Part shown: positions 33,111 to 40,460 of the stretch, one piece after another
Numbering within the stretch: the stretch's first letter is position 1
Layout of the letters: each line of letters starts with the position of its first letter
Assembly (NCBI GenBank): GCA_029262795.1
Contig: JAJCYT010000022.1
Location: forward strand, 1 to 40,460
Source of the DNA: Candidatus Fraserbacteria bacterium
Lineage (GTDB): Bacteria > Bipolaricaulota > Bipolaricaulia > RBG-16-55-9 > JAJCYT01
DNA: 40,460 nucleotides
Reading direction: 5' to 3'
Notes under the pieces: generated by a model
Database searches by the model: none
What the model was told of the DNA's origin: nothing
The model's input: only the letters and a program-made list of their open reading frames with translations
Program-made: the position numbers and the translations under genes

Positions 33111-36100
33111 GTGGAGAATCGAAAGTTAATCAATTCGCTCGTCGTAACCCTGACGATACTGATCGCAGGGCTTGCGGCATTTTCTCCCCCTGCCCTGGCC
33201 AGTCGTGCACAAGTGCTGTTTACCGACGTTTCCGGGACGCCGGTCGATAGCATTAGGGTAGGAGACACCATTTTCGTTACGGTTATTGATCCTGACGAAA
33301 ACCGAGACAGCGACGAGGTGGAACTCATCGGCGCTGGTGATGCTTGGTATGTAGAAGATGAAGTAGGAAATCGTAACCCTGTAATTGCCGTTCAGGATTA
33401 CACTACGATGGATATGGAAACCAGCGATCCTGGGATGGGGAGTATTCCTTTAATCCTTCAGGAAACGGGTGCGAACACAGGTGTGTTCCGCAGTCAGTTT
33501 GGTATTCGTGTAACTCAGGCTGTTGCTGCTAAAGACGTTCATCGTCTTTCCAGCAAAGCGGGTCCTTTTGTGAAGAATAATGGTTTGATCCAGGTCCATG
33601 ACCAGGACGAACTGTTTGTTCGTTACATTGATCCTTCCGATCCAACTGACGTTGTGATCGATCTGGCAAACATCCAGGATACTCGCGCTGAAATCGCTAT
33701 CACGGACCGCAATCAGTCCCCAGTGGAATTGTGGAATGTGGGCGACGATATTTTCGTCACGTTGAACGACGCTGATGAAAACATCGATCCAGTCAGCATC
33801 GATTCCGTTCCTGGTATTACGTTGGAAAACCCACGTACCGGCGAATGTGAAATCATTACGTTGGTTGAAACTGGTCCGGACACAGGTGTGTTTATGAACC
33901 CTGACGGGGTTACCCTGACGGATCGCTTCGGCACCGCTTTGCAGTCTGATCTGCAATTGAACGTGTTGGACAAAGACACCATTGCCGTGTTCTATCGCAT
34001 GTCCAAAACATGTGGTGGTGGCGGCGCGCCGATTGAGCCTCCAGCAGGCGGCGGCGACAACACTGATATGGTCATGAACGATGCCATCACCTTCGAACGC
34101 ACCTTCCCAGAAAACGTTGCTCCAGGCGCCACGTTCACCGTGAACGTGACCTTGACAGCCAAACGTGCTGTGGACTTGGGTGCTTTCACCGATGAATTGG
34201 GTGACGGTTTGACCTTGGTGAGCGGTAACCTCACTGCATTTGCACAGAACTTGGGTGCTGGCACCAAATTGGAAGCCAGTTACACGGTTCGCGCAGGTGC
34301 TAACGTGGGCACAGCCACCATTAGTGGTAGCGCTCGCGCAACAGGTGAAGAAATTCTGACTCTGAACTCCAACGTGAACATTGCCGATGGTGCGCCATCT
34401 GCTGCAATGGCTCGTGTTGCTAGCTTCGATCAGTTCTCCTTCGATCCTGAGCGTGTCGATTCCAAAGAAAACAACTTCGCTTCCGCAACCCGCAACATTC
34501 CGGATTGTGTGAACGAAGGTGAAACCTTTACCATTTCTGTTGAGATCACTGCTAAAGTGGACTTGCAGTTGGCTGCGATCACCACGAACCTTCCTGGTGA
34601 CTTCCAGTTGGCCAGCGGCAACTTGACCGCTTTTGCACAGAACGTGGCAGCAGGCGAAAGCTTCACCAACACCTACTCGGTGACGGCTGGTGCTTCTGCT
34701 GAAAACGGTGCCCTGATTATTGATGGTCAGGTACGCGCACGCCCAGCAACGGGTGACGCTTCCCAGACTTTCTCCTTGGAATCCGCCATTAACTTCTGTG
34801 CCGGTGGTGGCAACAACTTGCCTGGCGATATGAGCCCTGGTGATCCTAATGATCCACACGATTTCACCATGGACTGGGCCAAAGTGGCTGAAGCCAACCC
34901 TGCAACCGTCACCTTGACGGATGTGGATGGTACGGAAAAAACCACTTTCCGCTTTAACCAGGACTTGCACGTCACCGTACGTGACGCAGATGAAGATTTC
35001 TCCAGCGACAAAGTAGACATCGTGATGGTCGACGTGGTCGATCCTAATGGTGGTATGGAACGCTTGACGCTGTTGGAAACGGGTGTGAGCACCGGTGTGT
35101 TCCGCAACCCAGACTTCATCAGAATCCGCCCAATGAACGCTCCAGAATGTGCTGAAGAAGCTGCTGGTGGCGACGTTGAGGGGATTATTTGTGCTTACAA
35201 CAAAGATGCTTTCTATGTCCGCTATGCTGACGATTTGTTCAGCACGCAGGACTTGTTTGACATCACTTACGACTTAGGTCTGATCGAATCTTGCGAAACC
35301 TTCACTCCAGATGGTGGTAACAAGCTCTCCTTCGTTAACGATCAGGGCAACCCAATCGACCGTATCATCAAAGGTCGCCAGGTGTTCGTCCGACTCGAAG
35401 ACTGTGATGCCAACGAATTCACCGATTCTATCGATAAACTTGGTGCAGCCTTCAACAATACGGAAGTTTCTTTCCCTAAAGGTTCTCCAGTTATTCGTGT
35501 GATGGACAAACACACCGGTGACTACGAAGACATCATCTTGGAAGAAACGGGTCCAAACACGGGCATCTTCATGTCTCGCCTCGGCTTGACATTGGAACGC
35601 CCAACCGATGGTACGCACCCCAATGACGGCATCCTCCAGATGGAAGACCGTGACACCATTGAAGTGCACTATCAGGATCCAAACAGTCCAACCGACTTCA
35701 CCGCAGCAATGTTGCGCATTAGTCCTCAGCCTGGTGGCACAACCACCACTTCCAGCTCCACCCGCTTCACGGATTCCCGTGGTCGTAGCGTGAGTGAGTT
35801 TGAACTGGGCGACAGCGTATTTGTAACGGTGACCGATGGTGACAAGAACCGCTCCTCTGGTACGGCTGACAGTGTCCGCGGCGCAGTCACGGTGACGAAT
35901 GTTCGCACCGGCGAAAGCGTTGAAATGGACCTGACTGAAACCGAACCAGATAGTGGTGCTTTCATCAGTGATGCAGTGGTTGTTGGTGAACCTGGCTCTG
36001 GTGCCGACCTGGAAGTTGAAGCAGGCGACATCTTGCAGGCCAGTTACACTGACCCATCTGATCTCGCAGACACCTCTGAAGCAACCGCCAATGTGGCTGC

Positions 36101-36386
36101 TGGTGTGCTGACTGTGGGCGGCTACTTTAATAGTCCAAACCCATTCAGCGGCCAAACGGCATTCACAGTAGATGGTTCGGGCGTTCAGAGCACGAGCGTA
36201 CAGGTGTGGGATCTCAGTGGTCAATTGGTGTTCGAAAGCGAAGCTTCCGGCAGCAAAGTGACCTGGGACGGCACGGACAGCAACGGTGATCAATTGTCTA
36301 ACGGCGTGTACCTCTATGTGGTAACCGCAGTGGGCAAAGACCGTAGCGAAACCAGCAGCGTGCGCAAACTTGTTGTCTTGCGATAA
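33111..36386 (+). CDS. Large secreted multi-repeat surface protein with CTD/FlgD-like C-terminal domain
   Basis: 1091 aa starting with GTG behind AAGGAGGT. A signal peptide ends at about residue 30 (PPALA-SRAQ). Five related Ig-like units, at about 31-180, 187-302, 597-720, 737-870 and 879-995, share (D/G)DTIFVTV.D.DEN, a conserved ETG.NTGVF block and a DTI.V.Y.DP.DPTD end. Between them lie two DUF11-like units (about 322-430 and 432-560), both with SGNLTAFAQN. The last 90 residues (FNSPNPFSGQ, VQVWDLSGQLVF, WDGTDSNGDQLSNGVYLYVV, SSVRKLVVLR) are a FlgD-Ig/CTD-type domain like the sorting signals of type-9 secretion substrates. Acidic composition, repeats and a strong promoter suggest a major surface-layer or sheath protein, but this is inference. 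The PorV-like gene follows after 18 nt. Confidence 0.87.
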   Translation: MENRKLINSLVVTLTILIAGLAAFSPPALASRAQVLFTDVSGTPVDSIRVGDTIFVTVIDPDENRDSDEVELIGAGDAWYVEDEVGNRNPVIAVQDYTTMDMETSDPGMGSIPLILQETGANTGVFRSQFGIRVTQAVAAKDVHRLSSKAGPFVKNNGLIQVHDQDELFVRYIDPSDPTDVVIDLANIQDTRAEIAITDRNQSPVELWNVGDDIFVTLNDADENIDPVSIDSVPGITLENPRTGECEIITLVETGPDTGVFMNPDGVTLTDRFGTALQSDLQLNVLDKDTIAVFYRMSKTCGGGGAPIEPPAGGGDNTDMVMNDAITFERTFPENVAPGATFTVNVTLTAKRAVDLGAFTDELGDGLTLVSGNLTAFAQNLGAGTKLEASYTVRAGANVGTATISGSARATGEEILTLNSNVNIADGAPSAAMARVASFDQFSFDPERVDSKENNFASATRNIPDCVNEGETFTISVEITAKVDLQLAAITTNLPGDFQLASGNLTAFAQNVAAGESFTNTYSVTAGASAENGALIIDGQVRARPATGDASQTFSLESAINFCAGGGNNLPGDMSPGDPNDPHDFTMDWAKVAEANPATVTLTDVDGTEKTTFRFNQDLHVTVRDADEDFSSDKVDIVMVDVVDPNGGMERLTLLETGVSTGVFRNPDFIRIRPMNAPECAEEAAGGDVEGIICAYNKDAFYVRYADDLFSTQDLFDITYDLGLIESCETFTPDGGNKLSFVNDQGNPIDRIIKGRQVFVRLEDCDANEFTDSIDKLGAAFNNTEVSFPKGSPVIRVMDKHTGDYEDIILEETGPNTGIFMSRLGLTLERPTDGTHPNDGILQMEDRDTIEVHYQDPNSPTDFTAAMLRISPQPGGTTTTSSSTRFTDSRGRSVSEFELGDSVFVTVTDGDKNRSSGTADSVRGAVTVTNVRTGESVEMDLTETEPDSGAFISDAVVVGEPGSGADLEVEAGDILQASYTDPSDLADTSEATANVAAGVLTVGGYFNSPNPFSGQTAFTVDGSGVQSTSVQVWDLSGQLVFESEASGSKVTWDGTDSNGDQLSNGVYLYVVTAVGKDRSETSSVRKLVVLR

Positions 36387-36404
36387 CAAAGGAGGATATA
36401 CCTA

Positions 36405-37331
36405 ATGAAAAAGGGACTTCTTTTTAGTTTAGCGCTGACCTTGTTGCTGGGGCTTGCTGTTACCAGTTTTGCCCAGAATGAAGGCGTGGGTGCAGGTGCA
36501 GTTTTCCGCGATGGTGTGGATGCACGTGCGTTGGCAATGGGTGGCGCTTATGTCGCTATTGCCGATAATTACTCCGCTTCTTACTGGAATCCAGCTGGTG
36601 CGGCCCAAGTTGCAGGTACAGCGACCATTGGTTTAATGAACACGAACAAGTTCGGTCAGGGCATCAACTACAACTATGTGGCTGGTGTTTTGAAATTGGG
36701 TGGCTTCGCCGTTGGTGGCGCCTTCCAGGGCTCGAGCATTTCGGGCATCGAACAGTTTGATGCAAGTGGCAACCAGGTGGGCACCGTTGACGATAACGAA
36801 ATGGTGTTCGTTGGTACAGCTGCTTTAGATGTAGCCGGTATTGGTTACGCAGGTGCTAACGTAAAGGCTTACAATCACACTTTGGCTGGCGGCAGTGCTT
36901 CCGGCTTCGGCTTTGATGTCGGTGTGTTGTTGACCTTGGATGCGTTGAGTGTGGGTATTGTGGCTCAGGATCTGGGTGGCACTAGCCTCCAGTGGAGCAA
37001 CACCCCATCCAACCCAACCGACGTTGTACCAGCGGTGTTCCGCGCTGGTGGTGCGTTTACTATCGTCAATGACGATGGTGACAAACTCGTCACTGCTGCC
37101 GCTCAGTTTGATTTTGGTGGTGCAGAGAACGTGTTGCGCCTTGGTGCTGAACTGACCTTGCCTGGCACCCCAATTGCGGTGCGAGCTGGTGCAGTGAAGC
37201 CCGATAGCGCAGACTTTGCGTTCACTGCTGGCGCTGGTTTGGCACTCGGCAACTTGAAAGTGGACTTTGCTTTCTTGCAAAACCAAGTGTTAGGTAACAG
37301 CTTGGTGTTGAGCGCCGAATTCGCGCTGTAA
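36405..37331 (+). CDS. PorV/PorQ-like outer-membrane beta-barrel protein
   Basis: 308 aa with a signal peptide ending TSFAQ (residue 24). The motif DARALAMGGAYVAIADNYSA with SYWNPAGAAQ is the hallmark of the PorV/PorQ (FadL-related, also labelled TraF-like) family. The rest alternates in short amphipathic strands with Gly turns, as in a 12-14-stranded barrel, and ends LVLSAEFAL. In Bacteroidetes PorV shuttles CTD proteins from the type-9 translocon to the attachment complex. The gene lies 18 nt after a CTD-bearing protein and 60 nt before a beta-helix protein, with AAAGGAGG before ATG. Role as a partner of the neighbouring exported proteins is inferred; no translocon genes are in the window. 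Confidence 0.8.
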   Translation: MKKGLLFSLALTLLLGLAVTSFAQNEGVGAGAVFRDGVDARALAMGGAYVAIADNYSASYWNPAGAAQVAGTATIGLMNTNKFGQGINYNYVAGVLKLGGFAVGGAFQGSSISGIEQFDASGNQVGTVDDNEMVFVGTAALDVAGIGYAGANVKAYNHTLAGGSASGFGFDVGVLLTLDALSVGIVAQDLGGTSLQWSNTPSNPTDVVPAVFRAGGAFTIVNDDGDKLVTAAAQFDFGGAENVLRLGAELTLPGTPIAVRAGAVKPDSADFAFTAGAGLALGNLKVDFAFLQNQVLGNSLVLSAEFAL

Positions 37332-37391
37332 GGAGTTAGGTGAGTAACTATGAGTAACTCTAAAGTGAAGACGCAAAGAAGGAGGTTTGCA

Positions 37392-40300
37392 TTGACGTTT
37401 AATAGTGGAATTGTCCGCACGTTGGTCGCTTCCCTGATCCTGCTGATGACTTTGGCAGTGTTCACTGGAACCGCTGACGCGCGTGAAATCCGAATTGTGC
37501 CAAACACCCTTGCGGCGGCTACGCCGGGTTGTTTAATTGGTAACAGCGGTTGTGACTTGGTACGTGCTTCGGCTGGCTTTGCGCCATTGCAGGGCCCAGA
37601 TGCAGGTGTGACGCCGCAGCCTGGCGACACCTTGGTGTTGTCCCCTGGCACCTATTTCTTGACCGCTAGTGCAGCGAACTATCCATGTAATGGTACAGGT
37701 CCTGTATTGGTTCCTGGTGTTGCAATTGCTATCGTAGCAGTTGCAGGTTGTGCAGCCGCTGATGCTGCAGCCCCTGCAACGCCTGTTACGAAAGTCATGG
37801 AAAACCTGGAAATCCGCTCCAGAGATGGTGCGAATGTCACCGTCATTGACGGTACAGGCGGCGCTTTCGCCGCTTTGGCTGCTTCTGATCCATGTGTGAT
37901 CATCGCAGCTGACAATGTACGTTTTGGTGGCGACGATGAAGACATGGGCTTGACCGTACAAAACTGCCCAGGTGCTGGTATCAACGTTGGTAACGTGTCT
38001 GCTGGTGCTGCCAGTTATGGTACCGGTATTGCTGCGCCTTACGCCACGACGTTTGGTTCTGGCCAGGGCGATGAAGACATCACCATTCAGAACAACTTCA
38101 TCCAGGACAATGCCCGTGATGGTGTGGTTGTAGACTTTGGACCTGCAGCAGGTCTTGTTACCCTTGGTGCACAGTCCTTTGAAAACTTCCGCTTTGATAA
38201 CAACAACGTTCGTCAGAACGGCCCTCCAGTGGGTGTAAACCCGAAAATTGCCGCAGCTCCAAGTAACGTTGCTGACGGTAACGGTTTGTACTTTGCACCA
38301 ACTGTATCTTCTATGGGTGGCAGTTCTGAAGATGAAGGTATCTTCATCACCAGAAACACTTTTGATACGAATGCACACAGTGGTGTAGCTTTCTCCAACG
38401 CTGGCGACCAGGAACAGGTTTTGTTCCAGGAAAACTACATTGTGCGTAACGGTGACAATGGTGTTCTTTGGACGCATGTTGTGACACAACTCGAAGACGT
38501 TTTGTTTGATGGCAACATCATTCAACAAAATGGTTTCGGCGACTTGGCAGCAGGTGCGCTTGGTGTACAGCCTGCAACCTTTGGCGCTGGTGTTGTGTTC
38601 AGTAACAACGGACAAATTGAAAACACATACTTCGTCAACAACCATGACGAAGACTTTGAAGAAGGCATCAGCGGTAATGCTGGTACAGGCGTGTTGTTTG
38701 TCAATCAGGTAGCAATGCCTGGTGCTGCAAACGCCGGTGGTGTTTATCTTCTCACAGTAAACGTTGGCCTTGGTGCTGTGCCTGTCCCACCGGTAGTGCC
38801 TGGTGGCGTTGGTGTGCAGGACATTGACACACTAACGTTCGAAAACAACGTCATCAATGCAAACGGTGCCGGTGTTGCCGGTATCGGTCCAATTCCTGCG
38901 GCAGGTCTTACCGCTGGTGTGGCTGTACCTGCATTGCCATTCAACGGTGTGGCTTTCTTGAACGCAGGCGATCTGGATCCAGTGACCTTCCGCAGCAACA
39001 ACGTTCGCTTGAACGCTGGTGCAGGTGTGACCATTGGTTTGCCTGGTAACGATGACACCAGTGGTGTTGCTGACGTGGGCGACTACGTTGGTTTTGCACA
39101 TCCTGGCGATTACGATGCCAACATTGTGGAAAACAACGTTTTCTGGAACAACGGCACCATTTGTGGCGATACTCGAAACGGCACCGTCTTCGGCGCTCCT
39201 GGTCCTTTGACCTTGGGTGCTTCCATGGTGGCACACGGTGACGGTTTTGCCGTGTTCTCCGGTAACGACATCAACGATGCCATCTTCACCGACAACGAAG
39301 CGAAAGAAAACTGCAACAACGGTGTGCTGTTGGCCAGTACTGGCAACGACATCACCGGTGCGACCTTCACCAACAACTTGTTCAACAAGAATGGTGTGGG
39401 CGTGTCCATCATTGCTGCAGGTATCCCAACCGCTGATGGTTTGGAAGTATCTTCCTTCGGTGACATCTCCGAATTCACCTATGATGGTGGCGAAGCCAAC
39501 GACAACGGCGGCAACGGTGCACACTTGGATGCCAACAACAACACGTTGACCAGCACCTTTTACGGTGTGGGTGGTTTGTTAATTGCTGTGCCTTTGAACA
39601 ATCCATCTGCTTTGGCTGTACCAACCCTGGGCGACATTGATGAAGTGATCTTCAGCAATGCTCAGTTCCATCAGAACGGCTCCAGCGCACCTACCGGTTC
39701 CGGTAACGGCATCTTGGGTGTTGGAGATAAGATGACGGAATGGACAACCAACACCGTGGAAGCCAGCCGCAACGATGACCACGGCCAGTTGCTGACCACC
39801 ACCGATGACATGACCAACATTTCTGTGACTGACTCTGTGGCAGATCGAAACGACCGCAACCGCGACAGCGTGGGTTCCGGCTTCTTCTTCGATTCCACTG
39901 ACGACATGGATGATGTGATGGTCACCAATTCTTCCGCAAACGAAAACCACGTTGGTTTCCGTTTTGACGTGAAGGGTGAAAACGGTCGCAGCCTGTACGT
40001 ACGTGACAGCGTTGCCAATGACAACGATGAACAGGGTGTTTTGGTTGATGGTTCCGACGATCTGTCTAGCGTCGAAATCACCGGCAGCACCTTCGCTCGC
40101 AACAACACGGGTGTGACTTTGCGCTCCGTGGATCGCGGCGACGACTTGTTGATCGACAGCAACAGCATCACGGGCGACGATGGTCGCGGTATTGGTATCA
40201 ACTTGCAGGCGATTGGTGTTGTGATTACGAACAACTCCATCCGCGACAATGAAGTTGGTATTGATGCTGATCGTGCTCAAGACAGCACGATTAACAACAA

Positions 40301-40460
40301 CAACATTGCACGAAACGAAAACTTCGGCATCGATTCACAGGGTCTGAAGCCAGGGGAAACCTTGGACGCCACCAACAACTGGTGGGGTGAACCTTCTGGT
40401 CCTGATGCTGATGGCAACCCTAACGGCTTGGGCGATCGCTTGAGCGACAAGGTTGACTTT
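37392..40460 (+). CDS. Secreted parallel beta-helix repeat protein, 3' end cut by window edge (paralogue of 1-3113)
   Basis: Open for 1023 codons to the right edge. TTG at 37392 is chosen because AAGGAGGT (37379-37386) lies 5 nt upstream and because it gives a 30-residue signal peptide (ending GTADA-REIRI), matching the paralogue; ATG at 37350 is in frame and has a weaker SD. The mature part carries Asn/Asp/Gly-rich beta-helix units throughout (ENNVINANGA, NNGVLLASTGND, NNSIRDNEVGID) and reaches the NNWWGEPSGP end motif at the edge. It aligns over its whole length with the left-edge protein. It is the third gene of the surface/export cluster and probably a cell-surface or secreted product. 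No active site is recognised, and it may be a structural or carbohydrate-binding helix. Confidence 0.87.
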   Translation, partial: MTFNSGIVRTLVASLILLMTLAVFTGTADAREIRIVPNTLAAATPGCLIGNSGCDLVRASAGFAPLQGPDAGVTPQPGDTLVLSPGTYFLTASAANYPCNGTGPVLVPGVAIAIVAVAGCAAADAAAPATPVTKVMENLEIRSRDGANVTVIDGTGGAFAALAASDPCVIIAADNVRFGGDDEDMGLTVQNCPGAGINVGNVSAGAASYGTGIAAPYATTFGSGQGDEDITIQNNFIQDNARDGVVVDFGPAAGLVTLGAQSFENFRFDNNNVRQNGPPVGVNPKIAAAPSNVADGNGLYFAPTVSSMGGSSEDEGIFITRNTFDTNAHSGVAFSNAGDQEQVLFQENYIVRNGDNGVLWTHVVTQLEDVLFDGNIIQQNGFGDLAAGALGVQPATFGAGVVFSNNGQIENTYFVNNHDEDFEEGISGNAGTGVLFVNQVAMPGAANAGGVYLLTVNVGLGAVPVPPVVPGGVGVQDIDTLTFENNVINANGAGVAGIGPIPAAGLTAGVAVPALPFNGVAFLNAGDLDPVTFRSNNVRLNAGAGVTIGLPGNDDTSGVADVGDYVGFAHPGDYDANIVENNVFWNNGTICGDTRNGTVFGAPGPLTLGASMVAHGDGFAVFSGNDINDAIFTDNEAKENCNNGVLLASTGNDITGATFTNNLFNKNGVGVSIIAAGIPTADGLEVSSFGDISEFTYDGGEANDNGGNGAHLDANNNTLTSTFYGVGGLLIAVPLNNPSALAVPTLGDIDEVIFSNAQFHQNGSSAPTGSGNGILGVGDKMTEWTTNTVEASRNDDHGQLLTTTDDMTNISVTDSVADRNDRNRDSVGSGFFFDSTDDMDDVMVTNSSANENHVGFRFDVKGENGRSLYVRDSVANDNDEQGVLVDGSDDLSSVEITGSTFARNNTGVTLRSVDRGDDLLIDSNSITGDDGRGIGINLQAIGVVITNNSIRDNEVGIDADRAQDSTINNNNIARNENFGIDSQGLKPGETLDATNNWWGEPSGPDADGNPNGLGDRLSDKVDF
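40278..40453 (+). repeat. Right copy of near-identical inverted repeat
   Basis: Matches the reverse complement of 148-323 at 174 of 176 positions, with 140 nt unbroken (40278-40417). The boundary is sharp: immediately upstream the two genes differ at many third positions and several amino acids. Confidence 0.85.

Noticed and set aside
33450..34970. Long antisense open frames opposite the 1091-aa gene (also 35274-36389 and 37533-38645)
   Set aside because: They are opposite repeat-rich, strongly biased coding sequence, have Cys/His-rich nonsense composition and no start signals. They arise from codon bias of the real genes.
33111..36386. Repeats in the surface-protein genes as CRISPR or tandem DNA repeats
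   Set aside because: They are diverged protein-level repeats in open frames, not conserved DNA repeats with unique spacers.
36405..37331. Claim of a complete type-9 secretion system
   Set aside because: Only PorV/PorQ-like and CTD-like parts are present in the window; no translocon, motor or sortase gene was found.

Overview
The window reads as a chromosomal segment of an uncultured-type, Gram-negative (diderm) bacterium. The diderm call rests on a predicted outer-membrane barrel of the PorV/PorQ type and several large Sec-exported surface proteins beside a full set of peptidoglycan and FtsZ-division genes. Base composition is close to balanced, apart from one clearly AT-rich island at about 17.6-19.65 kb. 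C-terminal FlgD/CTD-like sorting domains, DUF11 repeats and dockerin-like motifs are common in FCB-group bacteria and related candidate phyla, but I cannot assign a phylum. No rRNA, tRNA, CRISPR array, transposase or prophage was seen.

Layout. (1) 1-3113, minus strand: a secreted parallel beta-helix protein running off the left edge. (2) 3401-5470, minus: a stand-alone Cys-type formate-dehydrogenase-like molybdoenzyme. (3) 5799-13434, plus: a compact division/cell-wall run ftsW-murG-murC-murB-ftsQ-ftsA-ftsZ with overlapping or closely spaced genes, closed by a strong terminator. murD is missing from this run and sits alone at 27063-28337 on the other strand. (4) 13537-21177, minus: glyA, fxsA, an orphan branched-chain amino-acid-type binding protein, two VOC proteins (one fused to a ribbon-helix-helix DNA-binding domain, with a palindromic operator over its start codon), an AT-rich ATPase/PIN-nuclease pair that looks like an uncharacterised defence module, and an ALDH7-family dehydrogenase. 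(5) 21353-32269, mixed strands: DUF1330, a DUF11/PKD surface protein, GNAT, a secreted subtilase, murD, a coiled-coil HTH protein with DUF2283, gltX and an acyl-CoA dehydrogenase. (6) 32270-33110: a long non-coding stretch with hairpins, an intrinsic-terminator-like element and two good sigma70-type promoters. (7) 33111-40460, plus: a probable three-gene export operon made of a 1091-aa multi-repeat surface protein with a CTD/FlgD-like tail, a PorV/PorQ-like barrel, and a second beta-helix protein running off the right edge.

The two beta-helix proteins at the ends are paralogues in inverted orientation. Most of their length is clearly diverged, yet one 140-nt block is identical, which suggests recent gene conversion and gives the segment potential inversion endpoints about 40 kb apart. 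The most interesting candidates for new biology are the ATPase-PIN pair, the self-regulated RHH-VOC fusion, and the CTD/PorV/beta-helix export cluster with its long leader.
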